A stretch of DNA of 64,000 nucleotides from Cyanoderma ruficeps (GCA_008694505.1 VZDJ01007755.1:6474936-6538935), one strand, 5' to 3'. Counted from the stretch's first letter, positions 50,093 through 62,827 are shown. Program-made: numbers and translations. The notes: generated by a model not told the origin, from the letters alone.

Positions 50093-52845
50093 CCTCAGCC
50101 TACACACTGACTCATTAATATGTGTTTTGAAGTCCTGGGAGCTCTGTCAAGAAGTCTGTGAAGGAATCTTCAAAAAGGAAGCTACTAGAGATAACCACTT
50201 AGAGAATGTGAAAAGCAAGTACATATTTGACAGACTGGCGGAAAGTATAGAACTGTTTCTTACTAATTGCTCAGATAACACAGAGCTATTCAGGAAATTA
50301 TACTGGACTAGAATACTATAAAATAGCATGCTTTTCAACTGGAAAATAATTTCTGGGGGAAAGAAAGTAATTTTGGCAGCCATAACAGGTTCATAAACAG
50401 ATTATGTTCTGTTTATCTCCTGTGCTAAAGCAAGGTGGAAGGAGCAAAGACCAAGACTTGAAACATATGAGAAGCAGACAAAATTTCTGTATAGTTCTTA
50501 AAATGTATTGTTGCATTGATTTTGATGGAATAAAGAGGCTTCAAAAATATTTACAGGATGAACACTAAATAATCAAATAACATTCAAATTTTAAATACAT
50601 GACCTCTTTGGTTCCATGATATAAAATTACCATTACAAGTATTTTAAGCAAAGTTAAATATTACACAAAAAGAAGGAACAACAGAGAAGTAGTTGTAACA
50701 TAACATAGTAATTAAGTCTTTCAATAATTGCCTATTCCCATTTCTTTCAAAAGCAGAGAATGTTTAAGGGAAAAATCCTTTGACTGACAGAATTTCAGAT
50801 GGTTTATAGAAAAGAGAAATGGATTCAGGCTTTTTCTACTTTATTGATATTAGACTCCTGAAGGCAGTGTAAGAACAACAAATGCAAAAGATGTAGAAAA
50901 GAATAACCAGTGCTGTAAAGAGAATATTAGCTTCTGGTTTTCAGTTTAACTTTTCAGTCTTACCTCCTGAAAGTATAATCAGAATAGCATAGGTTTCTGC
51001 TAACTGCTCTTATACCTAGCCAAATCCATACATACTATCATGAGGTTATTTAAAGACATCATTGTTAGTGTGTCATTTTATTAATGGATTTATGCATGCT
51101 ACTGACGTATTAGATTGCTAAGTCAGACTTATGCTAAACAGCAGACAAAAAAGCCCCACAGCTGAGAACCAGTTCTGTGCTGTAGAGTTTCTTCAGGACG
51201 AAAGTCACCAAGAGAGGTATTGCTGCTCTCTGGATTGTTCTCTGTAACTCAGGATGGGCAGAGTTACTGTGTAAAATAGTGTGATGGAGGAATGGAAATA
51301 TCATGGTGCAGTTTAACATCTATGGAAAGGATGCCAGAATTTACTTCTTACTTCACCCCTTCCCTAGGCATTGATGACAAAATGAAATGTAATTAATAAA
51401 ATCAAATACATTTTCTTTATTTTCCCATTAATTATGATTGATTTCTGATATAATAATTTTGGTTCATATATTTTCAATTTCAGTATTTTTTGTTTATCAT
51501 ATATCTTTTGAGAACTACATCTGAAAAATTTATGTTTCATTTACTTAACTCCAGGTTTCCATCTTTAACCTCTCATTTTTAGGTCCTACAGTCCTACAGT
51601 GTTTTGTGCTTTGGTTGCTTTAGACAGCGAAAGTTTGTGTTAGGTTCTGTGTGCTAACCACTTATCCTTTTGGATCAGCATGATTTTTTTTGAAGTAGTT
51701 GATTATATGTGTCCATACAACATGTTTTAAATAAGATGGGATGCATATAATCTACATAATCAACTCAGTGTACTAATCTGAGAACCTGCTACATTCAATA
51801 TCCTGGAAAAACGATGCCAGGTTAACTCAAGGATATTGAAAGCATCTGCTTCTCCAATTAGCAGACATGGGCCTTATCTTCCATTTATTCAAAGTGTTAC
51901 GCTGTCAAAGGGGTTTGCTACCCCAAAGATTAGTGACATTTTGATCTAGGAAGGTGAAAAAATAAGATACCTCTACTAGTAGTGCATAGAAAGCTGTCTT
52001 TTCCAAAGTAAACAGCACGCAGTACTTAATTCCTCCTCAAAGTATAATGTACAGGCAATATAAAGCTTCAGAATATAGTCATAAACAAATAAGCCATATA
52101 TGAATGGTTTTGGTGAAGCTATTTAGAAGAAATAGTTCAAAACAGCCTACTTAGAATTCTGTGATGAGGAATAGATGACATAATAAATGGTGAATTTACC
52201 ATTTCTCTTGTTCCAGGAATCTATATATATTTTGGAAAAATTACCAATATTAATTTCTTTGTCAGGAAATTTGGCCACTGTATCACTATTTTTTAAAAAT
52301 CAGACTGTTAAAAACATTCACTTATTTATTTAGACAGTTTATCAAGGCATCAAATAATTTTTGCAATTTTTTTCTGCTTCCTCACCAAGCTTTTCAATGT
52401 CCTCCAAAACTTGTGGACAACACAGGAGTCCCATACAAGTTTCACCAAAGTTATGCGTCAGGAAAGCATCAGCATAGTTTTAAGCATGAATCCCCAGACT
52501 ATGCACTGAGAAACAGATAATTTGTTCTTGACTTAATATTTCATGTGAAATTCAGATGATGAATAATATTCAGCTGAAAAACAGAGACTTTGCATAGGGC
52601 TGGCTTTGTTTTTTATATTATGCTGCGCCATTGTTATTTACCAAATAGTGCAATTTACTGTACTTCTTTGTTTTTATTGGTATTTAGTGTTCTGGTCAAT
52701 CTATGAATTGAGAAGAAAATTTATTGTTTAATCCTGGATAATTTAAGGAAATATGAGTAGAACTGAGTTGGTCTAAATGCATAGGGGATATATATTGTTC
52801 ACATAGATCATCAGACTGTAGTCAGCCCTACAGAAAATAATGCAC
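50093..52845. other. Anonymous AT-rich spacer
   Basis: No gene or repeat family recognised. The only structure noted is a 10-bp inverted repeat with a 27-base loop at 51,794-51,840. Confidence 0.55.
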
Positions 52846-53540
52846 CGAGATGTCATTGAATAGTTTGTGTTGGAAGAAGACCTAAAGATCGTCTAATAGC
52901 AATCCTCCTGACATGGGCAGGGATGTCACTCACTAGATAAGGTTGCCCAGGGCCCTGTCCAACCTGGCCTTGAACACTTCCAAGGAAGCGTCTGACTAAA
53001 AGTATTTCTTCCTAACATCTATTCTAAACCTTCCTTCATTCAGTTTGAAACTACTGCCCCTTTTCTTTACACTATTGGCCTGTCTGAACAGTGCCTCTCC
53101 TTCTTTTTTATAAGTCCTCTTAAGCTATTGGAAGGTCCAATGAGGTCTCCCCAGAGCCATCTTTTCCCCATGCTGAACAATACCAGCCCTCTCAGCCTGT
53201 TTCTGTAGCAGATGTGTTCCAGCCTGCTGATCATGTTTGTGGCCTTCCTCTGGACCTGCTCCATCAGATACGTGTCTTTCCTGTGATGAGAACCCCAGAG
53301 GTGGATGCAGCATTCCATGTGGGATCTTACAAGGACAGTGTAGAGGGGCAGAATCCCTGCCCTCGACATGCTGGCCACACTTCTTTTAATGCAGCCAAAG
53401 ATACAGTTTGCTTTCTGGACTGTGAGCACGTTCTGTTGGATCATGTCCATTATTTCATCTGCAAGAATCCCCAAAACCTTCCCTGCAGGGTGGCCCTCAA
53501 TGACCTCACTCATGCATACGATTGCCTCCAAACTGCCACT
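52846..53540 (-). mobile_element. CR1 retrotransposon, 5'-truncated copy
   Basis: Minus-strand copy with its 3' end near 52,846 ('gtcattgaatagtttgtgtt' is a worn version of the tail). The 3' UTR ('ggttgcccagggccctgtcc', 'tatttcttcctaacatctat') and the ORF2 C-terminal region follow upward to about 53,540. The 154-codon frame inside is listed separately. The copy is 5'-truncated and lacks RT and endonuclease, so it cannot move. Confidence 0.93.
53067..53531 (-). pseudogene. CR1 ORF2 C-terminal fragment
   Basis: An uninterrupted 154-codon frame on the minus strand. It reads 'VLGILADEIMDM', 'QKANCIFGCIKRSVASMSR', 'ILPLYTVLVRSHMECCIHLWG', broken here only for listing, then 'VQRKATNMISRLEHICY' and 'LRGLVLFSMGKRWLWGDLI'. 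This is the C-terminal part of the CR1 polymerase, downstream of the RT catalytic core, with roughly one substitution every few residues compared with the remembered consensus. The apparent start methionine is internal to the family, so this is a fragment and not a true gene. Its open length is the best-preserved coding trace in the window. Confidence 0.88.
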
Positions 53541-56352
53541 TCATGGTCATTCTTAAGCAGTAAGAAAAAAGCGTGTTTTAGTCATCTGAGTGGCTTTCTT
53601 AATGAACATCCTTCCCTTAACAAATAAGAGTGGTGGTTTTACCATATTAGTGCAGATAAAATGCTTGATGTGGGGTAGACCTAGAGACTGTTACTGGGAT
53701 AGCACTCTTCACCTTAAAGTCACTAGATTTAACTTTTTTTTTCCCCAGTGGATAGAAGGAGTTTTCCTGTGGGTGAGTTTGCGTTTCACTTCCAGGCCAG
53801 CAAAAATGTTGTTTTCTGTACTCGTACAAATATTTATATTTTCTTTCAGCAGACTGAATGGGGAAAGGGTATGAGCCTGCTTGGGAGACCCCAAACTCAC
53901 TGGTGGGACAAGGCAGTGGGGGGTGCGTGTTTGTGAGGGAGTGAGTAGGCAGCAACACCTCTCCAGCACTCCATCTGCAGCAATACCTGTTGCAATTTGC
54001 CCTTTTAAGGTGGAGAATGACACAAAGATATTTTTGATTATTTTTCAACCTCTCCTCTGTCTCCTCCCCGAGTCTTATCTGGACTTAGATGGAGGGAGAC
54101 GAGGTGAATGCTCCCTGTTTTGCCAGAACAGTCTCACACTACTTCCCTTCTACCGTGCTGCACCTCTTTTTTATGACTGTGATACAAAGACATGAGACAG
54201 ACGTTTTTTCTCTGCAAGGCTTTCTGTTTAATTAAAGGCCTATTGTGCCTGAGCTAACTCTGGGTTTTAAGGAGGGCTCTGTTTAAAATCAGGGTAATGG
54301 GTTATTACAATTCTAGAGAAGAGCATTTGCAGAGAAATATTTTACTCTGGTTAAAATTTTTGTGGAATACCACAAAATAAAAAATAGATCCCTTAATCTC
54401 AGTGGATATCTTGAAAACTTATTACTAAAATATATATAAATGTGTAAGTAGTATTCATTTTCTGAATGTTGATGTGTTGTAAAATTCTGTTTTCTTTTCA
54501 TTTCATGGTGTTGTAAATAAACCGAATCTGTACAGTAGGTTTTTGTCAGAGTCCCAGAAAGACAATTTTATTTTATAGCACATCCTAGACTGACAGCCAG
54601 AAACTGTTCTGCACCACCTCAGTACAAACAAAATTAGCTTCTCACAATATTTTTGCAGATGTTAAAGGTCATTAATAGAATGAAACCAGATGACTAAAGC
54701 AATACATTTGGAATGATTGGGTTTTATTTTTCTCCCCAGCTTAAAGACACAGAGTCCTCTTTTCTTGACTACTTGGCTGCATTTCAAATGTTCTCTTTTT
54801 TTTTTTCCTATTTAATGGTTTCCAAGATCATAAAAGTGAAAGTAGTGAGGATATGTATTTCTTGGCTTATGCAACCTCACTTGCATGAAAGATTTTGGAT
54901 TTTTTACAGAGATGAGTATAATATTAACTGTTCAAACTACACATTCCTGGAACAATTGCCCAATCTCTACATTTGGATCAAGGTCACACTTTTGTAATGA
55001 TCAAAAGAAAGATGGATAGCAGATGCAAGAATCATCTTTGAAATACAATTATATTGAGGAAAAAAAGGAAATTTCCCCTTAAAATTAAAATAGTTCTACA
55101 GATTTTAAAGTGCATTGTTTAAATTTGAGACAATATTGATAACAACTGAAAATTAACTTTATTCATTCATATAGAATGGCTATGTCATTGTGTGATTAGT
55201 TTTTTGTGGCTTATCTAGATGATAAAGGAGAGTCTTATTTATCTTCTAATTTTAAAATTTTGCTGCTACATATTCAATACTGCACCCATCAGTTTAAACT
55301 ATACTAAGCTATTTAGGTGCCTCTGAAATGAAATATAAATAATGATTAATTGTTTGTCGAGCTACGCCAGTATCTTAAATGCTTTTAAACTCATGGAATA
55401 TGTTGATTACCTTGATTCCTTCCAAAAATTTTCAATACAAATAAAAAAATTGCAGATCAGGCCCACCATGAAAGCTAAGATAGATGATAATTCCTGTATC
55501 CCTACCTTGGAACACTTTTAAAAGAGGTGTGCAAAAATGTGGCCACTCAGTCTTTCTTAAAAGAGGTGTTATTAGAACATGGGAAAATGAAATGGCAATA
55601 AGGTAATGTGAAGGAGTGATGCAGTGGGTTTCAATGAGAAAATGATAAGGACAAATGTTGATGAGGTAGAGGGGACATTAAAGGCCCAAAAATCCAGCAG
55701 AGGGAAGTAGCAGAATCTATCCCCTTGGTAAGAATGCCTTAAGAAGCCTTTCCTTACCTTGATAAAGCTAAGTAAACCCTTTCTTAGGCAGAATGTAGAC
55801 TACAAGCTAAAGAAAGTGGTTTCTTATCTTTATTAATGCAAATTCTGGAAAAAGACTCCAAGTCTATATTCAGGCAACAAGATAAAAGAGGAATTTTTGA
55901 GATACTGGAGAGAAGAAAACTGTGGCTTGAAACTAAGCATAAAAGAAGTATCAAGCACAAAATTATTTGTGAAGCTGAATGAGTAGCAAGATCATAAATG
56001 TATTTGAAATAGGAGAAAAGGGAAAGGGAAGGCTAAATTTTGCTGAAGGAAGTAATTTCATTTTAATATAGTCTGTTTTAGATAGTCTTGGGATATTCAG
56101 TTTGAATGCCTGGGGAGACAGCCAAGGAGGCTCCAGTGAATGACTAGAGACAGGATTTGGCAAAGAGAAATAAAACAGTAATTTGACATCAGAGGGCTAC
56201 AGAACTGGTAGTTGAGTTCTGTTACCAGCTAGGTTAGAAAAGGATGCTATGAAGGAAAGAAAGCCAAGAATAAAAAGCTTCAAAGAATCATTAAAACCTT
56301 ATTTATCATTAAGGTAATTGAATGTATGAGGGAAATGCATAAGCTAATAAGC

Positions 56353-56376
56353 ATAGTCTAGTGAATAGTCTAGTGA
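56353..56376. repeat. 12-bp tandem duplication
   Basis: ATAGTCTAGTGA occurs twice head to tail (56353-56364 and 56365-56376). Confidence 0.9.
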
Positions 56377-56382
56377 TATAGC

Positions 56383-56470
56383 AAAAAAAACCCCAAAACA
56401 AAAACAAACAAACAAAAATAATAATAATTAAAAAAACCAAACAAAAAACCCCCCAACCCCCCAAAAACCT
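56383..56470. repeat. A/C-rich low-complexity tract
   Basis: A run of A8, CCCC, CAAA units, AAT units and two C6 runs (near 56,449-56,462). On the minus strand it is T-rich with two G6 runs separated by TT. It resembles the tract at 16,588-16,689. Confidence 0.8.
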
Positions 56471-56530
56471 GTGGAAATGCTTTATTCACTTTCTGAAGAA
56501 TTAATAGAACAATGTGCTATTTATCTGTCC

Positions 56531-56560
56531 AAAAATAAATAGATAAATAAATAAATAAAA
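56531..56560. repeat. (AAAT)n microsatellite
   Basis: AAAT/GATA units over about 30 bases, with four perfect AAAT-phase units at the right. Confidence 0.85.
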
Positions 56561-57379
56561 TCTTTCTCCATGACTTATTTCTGGAATGTTGGCAAATAGG
56601 GACTAGAGGTTCTGTACCTTAAAATATCAAAATATGGCAAAATTCCCACACTATTTATTATAAAACAATTACTTCAAATTTTGTAGCACATGCCAGCACC
56701 ATCCTAATGCGGATAGTTTTGTTAGGAAATATTCAAAAACAATCTTTTTTTCCCTTTTTGATTTGTTTTATTTTTCTTCAACTCTGTCAGGTGAATTGTG
56801 AGAAGCTTTTGTCTGAATAGATCTGGCAAACAACGGGGCTGCAACAAGGATGAATAACTGAGGTGGGTAGGGGGAAATTTTTAAAGGTTAATGCGAAATG
56901 TATGGAGAAGTTTTATGAGGTAGACCTTTAAATACCATTGCTTTTTAGGCAGTTATGGCATAGGTGTACTTCCGACAGAAAGCATATAATGAAATAAACC
57001 TAATGTATTAAACCAGTGGGTACCATTCCCCAGCATGTTAGAGATGGCAGGATCCAATGGCTTGTATTGCTCTCCTCAAAGAGTGTGTGGGAAGCTGGAT
57101 GAGCTGTAAATGTAACCATACTACCACTGTTTTACAGGGAAAAAAATGATGTGCTCAGTTTCCATTCTAGCTAAACAAATTTTGATGGATGAAAACCTCA
57201 GCCAAGAGCAGTTGAGTTTCATGAGTATACAAATTACAGAGACACTACCTCTAAATCACCAATACAGCCAAGCAATTTCTGAGGGGTAAGATTAGAGGAA
57301 AGTCTCCTCAAAAAGCAGTTTTTTTTCATGAAGCCAAATGGATTAATAGCAACAGAGTGAATATCTTAATTTCTTTTCC

Positions 57380-57455
57380 TCTTCTCTTCTCTTCTCTTCT
57401 CTTCTCTTCTCTTCTCTTCTCTTCTCTTCTCTTCTCTTCTCTTCTTCTCTTCTTT
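57380..57455. repeat. (CTTCT)n pentanucleotide microsatellite
   Basis: Thirteen perfect CTTCT units (57,381-57,445) followed by a degenerate end. It is the longest pure simple repeat here. It is entirely pyrimidine on the plus strand and purine on the minus strand, the composition needed for triplex (H-DNA) formation. The minus-strand frame through it (KRREE repeats) is an artefact of the repeat. Confidence 0.95.
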
Positions 57456-58360
57456 GCTTTATTAAGAATGCTGTCATTTGTCCCTTGATCTGCTGAGTGT
57501 TTGTCCATGAAGACATCTGTGAGTGATGTTTTTCTGGTAACAGTCTTAATCCTCTGCATTATCAGAATACTCATAAACTACAGCTCTTACAGCATTTCCT
57601 TATGCAAAGCCAACCAGTGAATTTCTCAAGCATTTCCATTCATATTTTCATGCCCATTCTGCAGATCAGCTGCATTCTGGTGCCACATGCCAAGGTCACA
57701 CACTGATGGAGCACTTTGAGTCCTAACTTATCTGGACCTCTAAAAAACAGCCTGTCAAAATAAAGTTCCCTGTAAGCAGAAAGTCTGCTGCATATAATGC
57801 TAGTGGTAACAAACAAGTTTAATCAAAAAAACCTGGCTAATATAGCTGTTTTTTTCCTTACTTTGAATTACCAGAGTGAATCACACATTCTATTAAAAGA
57901 AAATAAAACTAATCTATCAGCTCTAAGAGGCATTAGCTAAACCGTTCTGTTGTGGTTTCCTTTAGAAAGTCCTATTTCAGTCAAGATTTCATGTTTTTAC
58001 AGTAGTTTTTCTCTCAGTTCTGAATGGGAGGCATCTCTGTTAACCTTTGGTAAATGTTGACTTGTTAAGCATCTTCTGCAGCTGCCAAACAATAATATAT
58101 GTTACAATATGAAAGTAATTTAGTTCTGCAGAAAAGGAAGCAATTTAGAGATCAGTCTTTGTGTGTGGGAATGGGATTCCAATAGTCAATTATGTAACAA
58201 AGTAAATATATTTAAAAAGTATTGGAGGTAGACAGGTTCCATTTAACTCATTTTAAACAATGCACAAAAGATATTGTGTACAATTTTCCTGTATGTTTAG
58301 ATATATATTCATACATGGTATGTACACATTCATCTTCTTTTAACATTTAGGGCTATTTAG
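57456..58360. other. Anonymous spacer
   Basis: No gene, repeat family or clear motif cluster recognised in this AT-rich stretch. Confidence 0.55.
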
Positions 58361-58520
58361 CTAGCAAATTAATTCAACACAATGAGCTCATGCTGCAAAA
58401 CACCATGGAAATGGAGTATTTACATATGCTAATGATTTCCAATTAAGAAGCATGCAAATAATTGGGAGAAAGCAAAATTAAAACACTAAGCTAATAACCT
58501 GACAATTACAAGGAAAACTG
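58361..58520. promoter_or_regulatory. Possible enhancer-like motif cluster
   Basis: Within 160 bases there are several homeodomain-core TAAT/ATTA strings (AAATTAATTC at 58,367; GCTAATGATT at 58,427; CCAATTAAG near 58,439; ACAATTACAA near 58,502), an exact POU octamer ATGCAAAT at 58,452-58,459 and a near-octamer ATGCTAAT at 58,425-58,432. Developmental enhancers in vertebrate gene deserts often look like this. AT-rich DNA gives such cores by chance too, so the octamer pair is the main argument. Confidence 0.3.
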
Positions 58521-61228
58521 TATTATGCAAGACTGCAAACATAATTGCACACACAAGATCTCTCTGACTACAAGGGTAGCCAAATCTGTAATAAAATTAC
58601 GCCCCAAATTGTCACTTACTACAGTCCTTGATAGACTCCTTGCTGTTTGAGTCTGTTTTAGTGCATGGTTTAGTGCTGGGTTACCATATGAGGGTCAGTG
58701 ACAGAGGCAGGATAAGGATCAGGTCAGAAAATTTATCATCATGATGAGCTTTCACAGCTCCCTCTTTGGCGTAAGAAAGAAGTGGGATTGCAGATGGTTT
58801 TTTTGAGCTGTCAAACTAAGATAAGCTAAGCAGCTGCTTGGTGGTTTGTGGTGATTAAGGATTTTCCCTTTTACAGAAAAAAACCCCAAACAAATTTCCT
58901 TCCATAAGAAGATCATAATTTCAGAACTTGGTTTTAATTCAATGTTTTATGGACTGTGGAAATTTGAGATGTTTCATTAGAAAGTCATTATGAAAACTGA
59001 AATTCTTTTTTGAAAAGTCAAAATGTTTCATTTAACAAGGTAGAAGTCTGCTCTGCTATTACTGCACCATCATAATACTTTGTGGGGCCATAGTATATTG
59101 TAACTATGAAAAAAAAAGCAAACCCTTTAGAACAGAAAAAAACCCAATGCAAGCTCTAGTGCCGTACCTTATGCAACAAGAATTTGGTTCTTGTCTGTAT
59201 GTAATTTAGGAAGACAAAGTCTTTTTCAGCTCACACATTTCGAAGAATGAGTGCAGGGACTTTCTTCCCTGTACTTTTCCTGACTCATAGACCCAATAAT
59301 CTTTGTAAGCTACAACTTTGCCCTACAAACACTGAAGTAAGGACACCTCTGCAAGAATAGAGATACAAACTCTTTTAAGAGTCTCTGAAGGCTGATTCAA
59401 ATACAAACACATTTTTGCCAGCTGTGTATTCCTTGTTCTCCAGAAATTAAGGCAACCTGGCCCTTAACTCTAGGGATGAACCATTGCAAGAAGAGAAAAA
59501 CTGGCTTTTCCCAATCACTTTTCTTACTTTGATCTAGTTTTTAAAGTTTCTGTTCACAGTGCTTCTACATTTGTCAGTTTTTATAGATATTTAAGATCTG
59601 ATCACTTCAATGGACAAAACTCCTCTTTGTATTGCCAGACTCAAACCCTGCATTTTATCTGCTAGGAAATAATTTTTAACCATGCAGTAAGTACAGGTCA
59701 TTCAAGAATTCTCCTTAATGGTAATGCCAATGATACAGAAATAGAACAGAATTTGGTTTTACATATCACTCTTCAAACTTCAGGGATTTTAAATGTGGCG
59801 ATGATGATGACAGTGATGACTGTCACCAGCATTCCAGCTGGCAGATCCTTACCTTGTGTACCATGTTGCTTGTTACAACCTTCCTTTAGAAAGGGGACAT
59901 TGGTTCCCATTGGGTTTTAAACTTGGCAAAACATATATTATACAGAAATTCAGGCATTTTTGAAAAGTTTAGGTAGATACCAGTGTTAGGGTTCTTTCCT
60001 GCCAAATGACCCTTAAAACCTCTGTGAAGATTTCTATATAAGATGTAAAAAAGACCAGAGAACTAGAGGTGTCACATGCAGACTCCACGACACTAAAATC
60101 ACACTATTCCAAGGAAGATGTGCCCTTAATATGAATACTTACAACCATTTCCTAACATCTCCTCTGACAGATGAAAATATTAAAAGTCAGTATTTGTTTA
60201 TGTGACTACCTCTGCCTGACCTTAAAGTTCTTGGCATTGCTTGAAGTTGTGGTCATTGAAAAGAAAAAGAAAAGAAATTAAGAATCTGTCCTGAGTTAGT
60301 ATGGGAAGTCCTCAAAAGATTCAGAGTTGTCGTTTATTTCTCTTAGGTTTTTTCTTTCCTTTCTTTGCTCTTTTCCTTTCTGCAGCATAGAAATAATTAT
60401 TGTATCCTATTCCCAGTTATTTATGTAATTTGTCCTTTTCTCTTGTTTTGTCTTTTCGTTGTTTTTCTATCTGAAGAAGAATGTGAATGCTGCAAAGTGT
60501 GAGGCTTTTTCAAACTCCTTGTGTTAATCACATTTGGACTTCAGCAATGTTTCTCAGCCCTCAGTGAGATGGGACAGTTGGTCAGCCAGGGGAAGAGGTC
60601 TCTGAAGAGTCAGTAAAACTGCACAACTGAAGCACCCCCTATTTGACCACCTTACAAGTTGAAAGAACAGGCAACACAAGTAACTGAAACCAAAATGCTT
60701 AAGCACAGTGTTGTAAAAGTTATCACACCATACCACTTCTAGAAATATTGAAGTGCCATTTCCAAGCCTCGACCCGTGTAACACAACTGAGTAGAAAATA
60801 TAGAATCGAAAGGAAGCTATTGTCATCCAGTGTTCAGCCTTTTCTTTCCATGTAGTGGTTTATCCATGTGGGAAAGTAGAGGAGCTTGATGTTTGACAGG
60901 CAGACAGGGGAGAAACTACATGAACCAAAGGATTTGCACTGGGTAGGCCACTTGTGTGAATACAGCTGTTTGAGGAAATGTCTGTAGCCATGCAGTAGTC
61001 TCCTGGTGCCAGCTGTGCTTCCTACAGAGCACATACCTTTGATTTTGGTGTATGAGTCAGAGAGGACAAACTGTAAAAGGAAGATGTAGTGGATGGATGT
61101 CACTAAATGTAGCAATTTCATAGGCTGGTGAGTCCAGTTAAATGTATAACGACATATGCAATGTTACTGAAGAATGCTGGACATACCATTCATTCAAATG
61201 TTTTAATGTATTTTTTAATATTTTCATA
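58521..61228. other. Anonymous AT-rich spacer
   Basis: No gene recognised. A 7-bp stem with a 4-base loop (TGACAGT/ACTGTCA) lies at 59,808-59,825. Frames of 90-95 codons on the minus strand near 60.6-61.1 kb have no recognisable content. Confidence 0.55.
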
Positions 61229-61250
61229 CTTGTTTTTTTTTTTTTTTACC
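61229..61250 (+). repeat. Poly-T tract
   Basis: A run of about 18 T residues interrupting AT-rich DNA. No retroposon body was recognised next to it. Confidence 0.75.
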
Positions 61251-61364
61251 TACTCAAAAGGAAGCTGAATGAGGATGGTGATGTGTGGGAGAAAAGTCAG
61301 GGCAGGCAGATTGTGTTCAACATCCTCCACATTCCCTTATTAGTTTAGTCAGACACATTATTTC

Positions 61365-61436
61365 ACATTATGAGAAACAGATGAGAAAATGCTAAAACAT
61401 ACATTATGAGAAACATCAGGAGAAGCTGCTAAGCAT
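61365..61436. repeat. 36-bp tandem duplication
   Basis: Two imperfect 36-base units lie head to tail (61365-61400 and 61401-61436). Both begin ACATTATGAGAAACA and both end with CTAA-CAT type sequence; about ten positions differ. The divergence indicates an old duplication. Confidence 0.8.
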
Positions 61437-62827
61437 ACATCTAAATAATGTTAAACTGGCAGCGACTCCAGCTGAGGGCCAGCTGACTCACCAGGATCTG
61501 TAAATCTAAGCTTCACAGCACTTGCACAGTATGCATATTCCCACTAACCATCAGACAGGTTGAGTTGTAATGCTGAGTAATCATTGCATAAACCCCATGT
61601 AGGAGAGATGAAGGAGGACAACAAATACAGGCAGCAGTACTTCGGTGAAAGGAACTGATAACTGCACCTCCACTGCCTACAGGGAACCGTTATACCTGTT
61701 CTTCATCAGAATATGCAAATTTCAGCTGCTCCAGATGCTTTTTTGGGTGAATTACATCACATTTCCATATGTATTTCCTTTCCTTGAATTTCCTTCTTGT
61801 GTTGCAGAAAGGTTAATTTAAGTTCTGTGCAAGACAATCACCTAGAATGTGTCAAATCTAATGAAGTACTAAAGAAATAAAAAAGGGTATTTCATAGGAT
61901 CATCCACAGAAAATCATCTGTGGCTTGGCAGAACTGTAGAACAAATGCTTGTGGCTGCATGACTCATCTTTGTTTAGAGCTGACCTGTGGAAGGCATTAG
62001 CAGGACTGGTATGATATTCAGCCCTGCTAATACTTTGATTATTTCAGTTAGCCTGGCTTGATGATCTGTTCTCAGCAGAATGGAAAATGCAGAGCGTGTA
62101 TGAGATGAGGTCACTCCCTGTCATCCAGAACGATTTTTCCATAAAAGTCTTTTCTTACACTTGGATTCAGCACCTCAAGAATTGCCAACCTTTTGAGTAC
62201 CTTTAGGTAATAAATTTTGCAAACCTTTCAAGTAGGATGGCTCAGATTTTTGTGTGCAATACTGAAAAAAACAAGACGAGTTGCTCCTCTTCACATAGGC
62301 ATATTCATGCCAACAGCTTGATTTCTAGGAAAATTCCATCCCTTGTAAGACAGACTTAAAACACATTTTGCTTTTGGTGTTACACAGAAATTCATGTGTG
62401 ACATATTTTAACTGTGTTTTGTTTTGTTATTTAATTTTACTTTAGTGATGATGTGTTCTTTTTAGATATTTTGGAAGTGTAAACAATTTTATGATAACCA
62501 TTGCCAATAAAGAACTAAAATGCTATGTAAAATATTATATCTTCCTTGTAAAGCATGAATTAATATAAATGTGACAAATGTATAGCCTCTGGTAGTAAAT
62601 GTTGGGGTTTTAATAATTACTAGAGAGGGAGAAATCATTCTTAATAAATAATGTACACCATGCAGGAGACAAGTCACCCAGCAGGATGGCAATTATTTTC
62701 AGTGTACACGTGGTGTGTGAAATCAGGTATCTTCGTCTTCCAAAGCAACCAAAATTAAAAAGCAATGCAGGTTCACCCTTCTGGTTTTGGCACCCTTTTT
62801 ATTGGTGCTTAAAGGCTGTAGCCTGGT

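Larger units (their letters stand above)
53541..57379. other. Anonymous spacer, partly purine-rich
   Basis: No gene recognised. The interval 53,700-54,200 is moderately GC-rich with overlapping frames of 104-133 codons on both strands, none recognisable. The interval 55,450-56,250 is purine-rich on the plus strand and has a 13-mer (TTAAAAGAGGTGT) repeated at 55,518 and 55,557. Low-complexity tracts at 56,383 and 56,531 are listed separately. Confidence 0.5.

Noticed and set aside
53214..53627. 137-codon plus-strand frame
   Set aside because: Antisense shadow of the CR1 ORF2 tail on the minus strand, extended by chance beyond the element.
53647..54048. 133-codon minus-strand frame in a GC-richer interval
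   Set aside because: Competes with overlapping frames on both strands and shows no recognisable motif; no splice or promoter evidence.
57326..57574. Frame encoding KRREE repeats, which could suggest a charged coiled protein
   Set aside because: It is the translation of the CTTCT microsatellite on the minus strand.
61365..61436. CRISPR-like direct repeats
   Set aside because: Only two adjacent units with no spacers; CRISPR arrays do not occur in vertebrate nuclear DNA.
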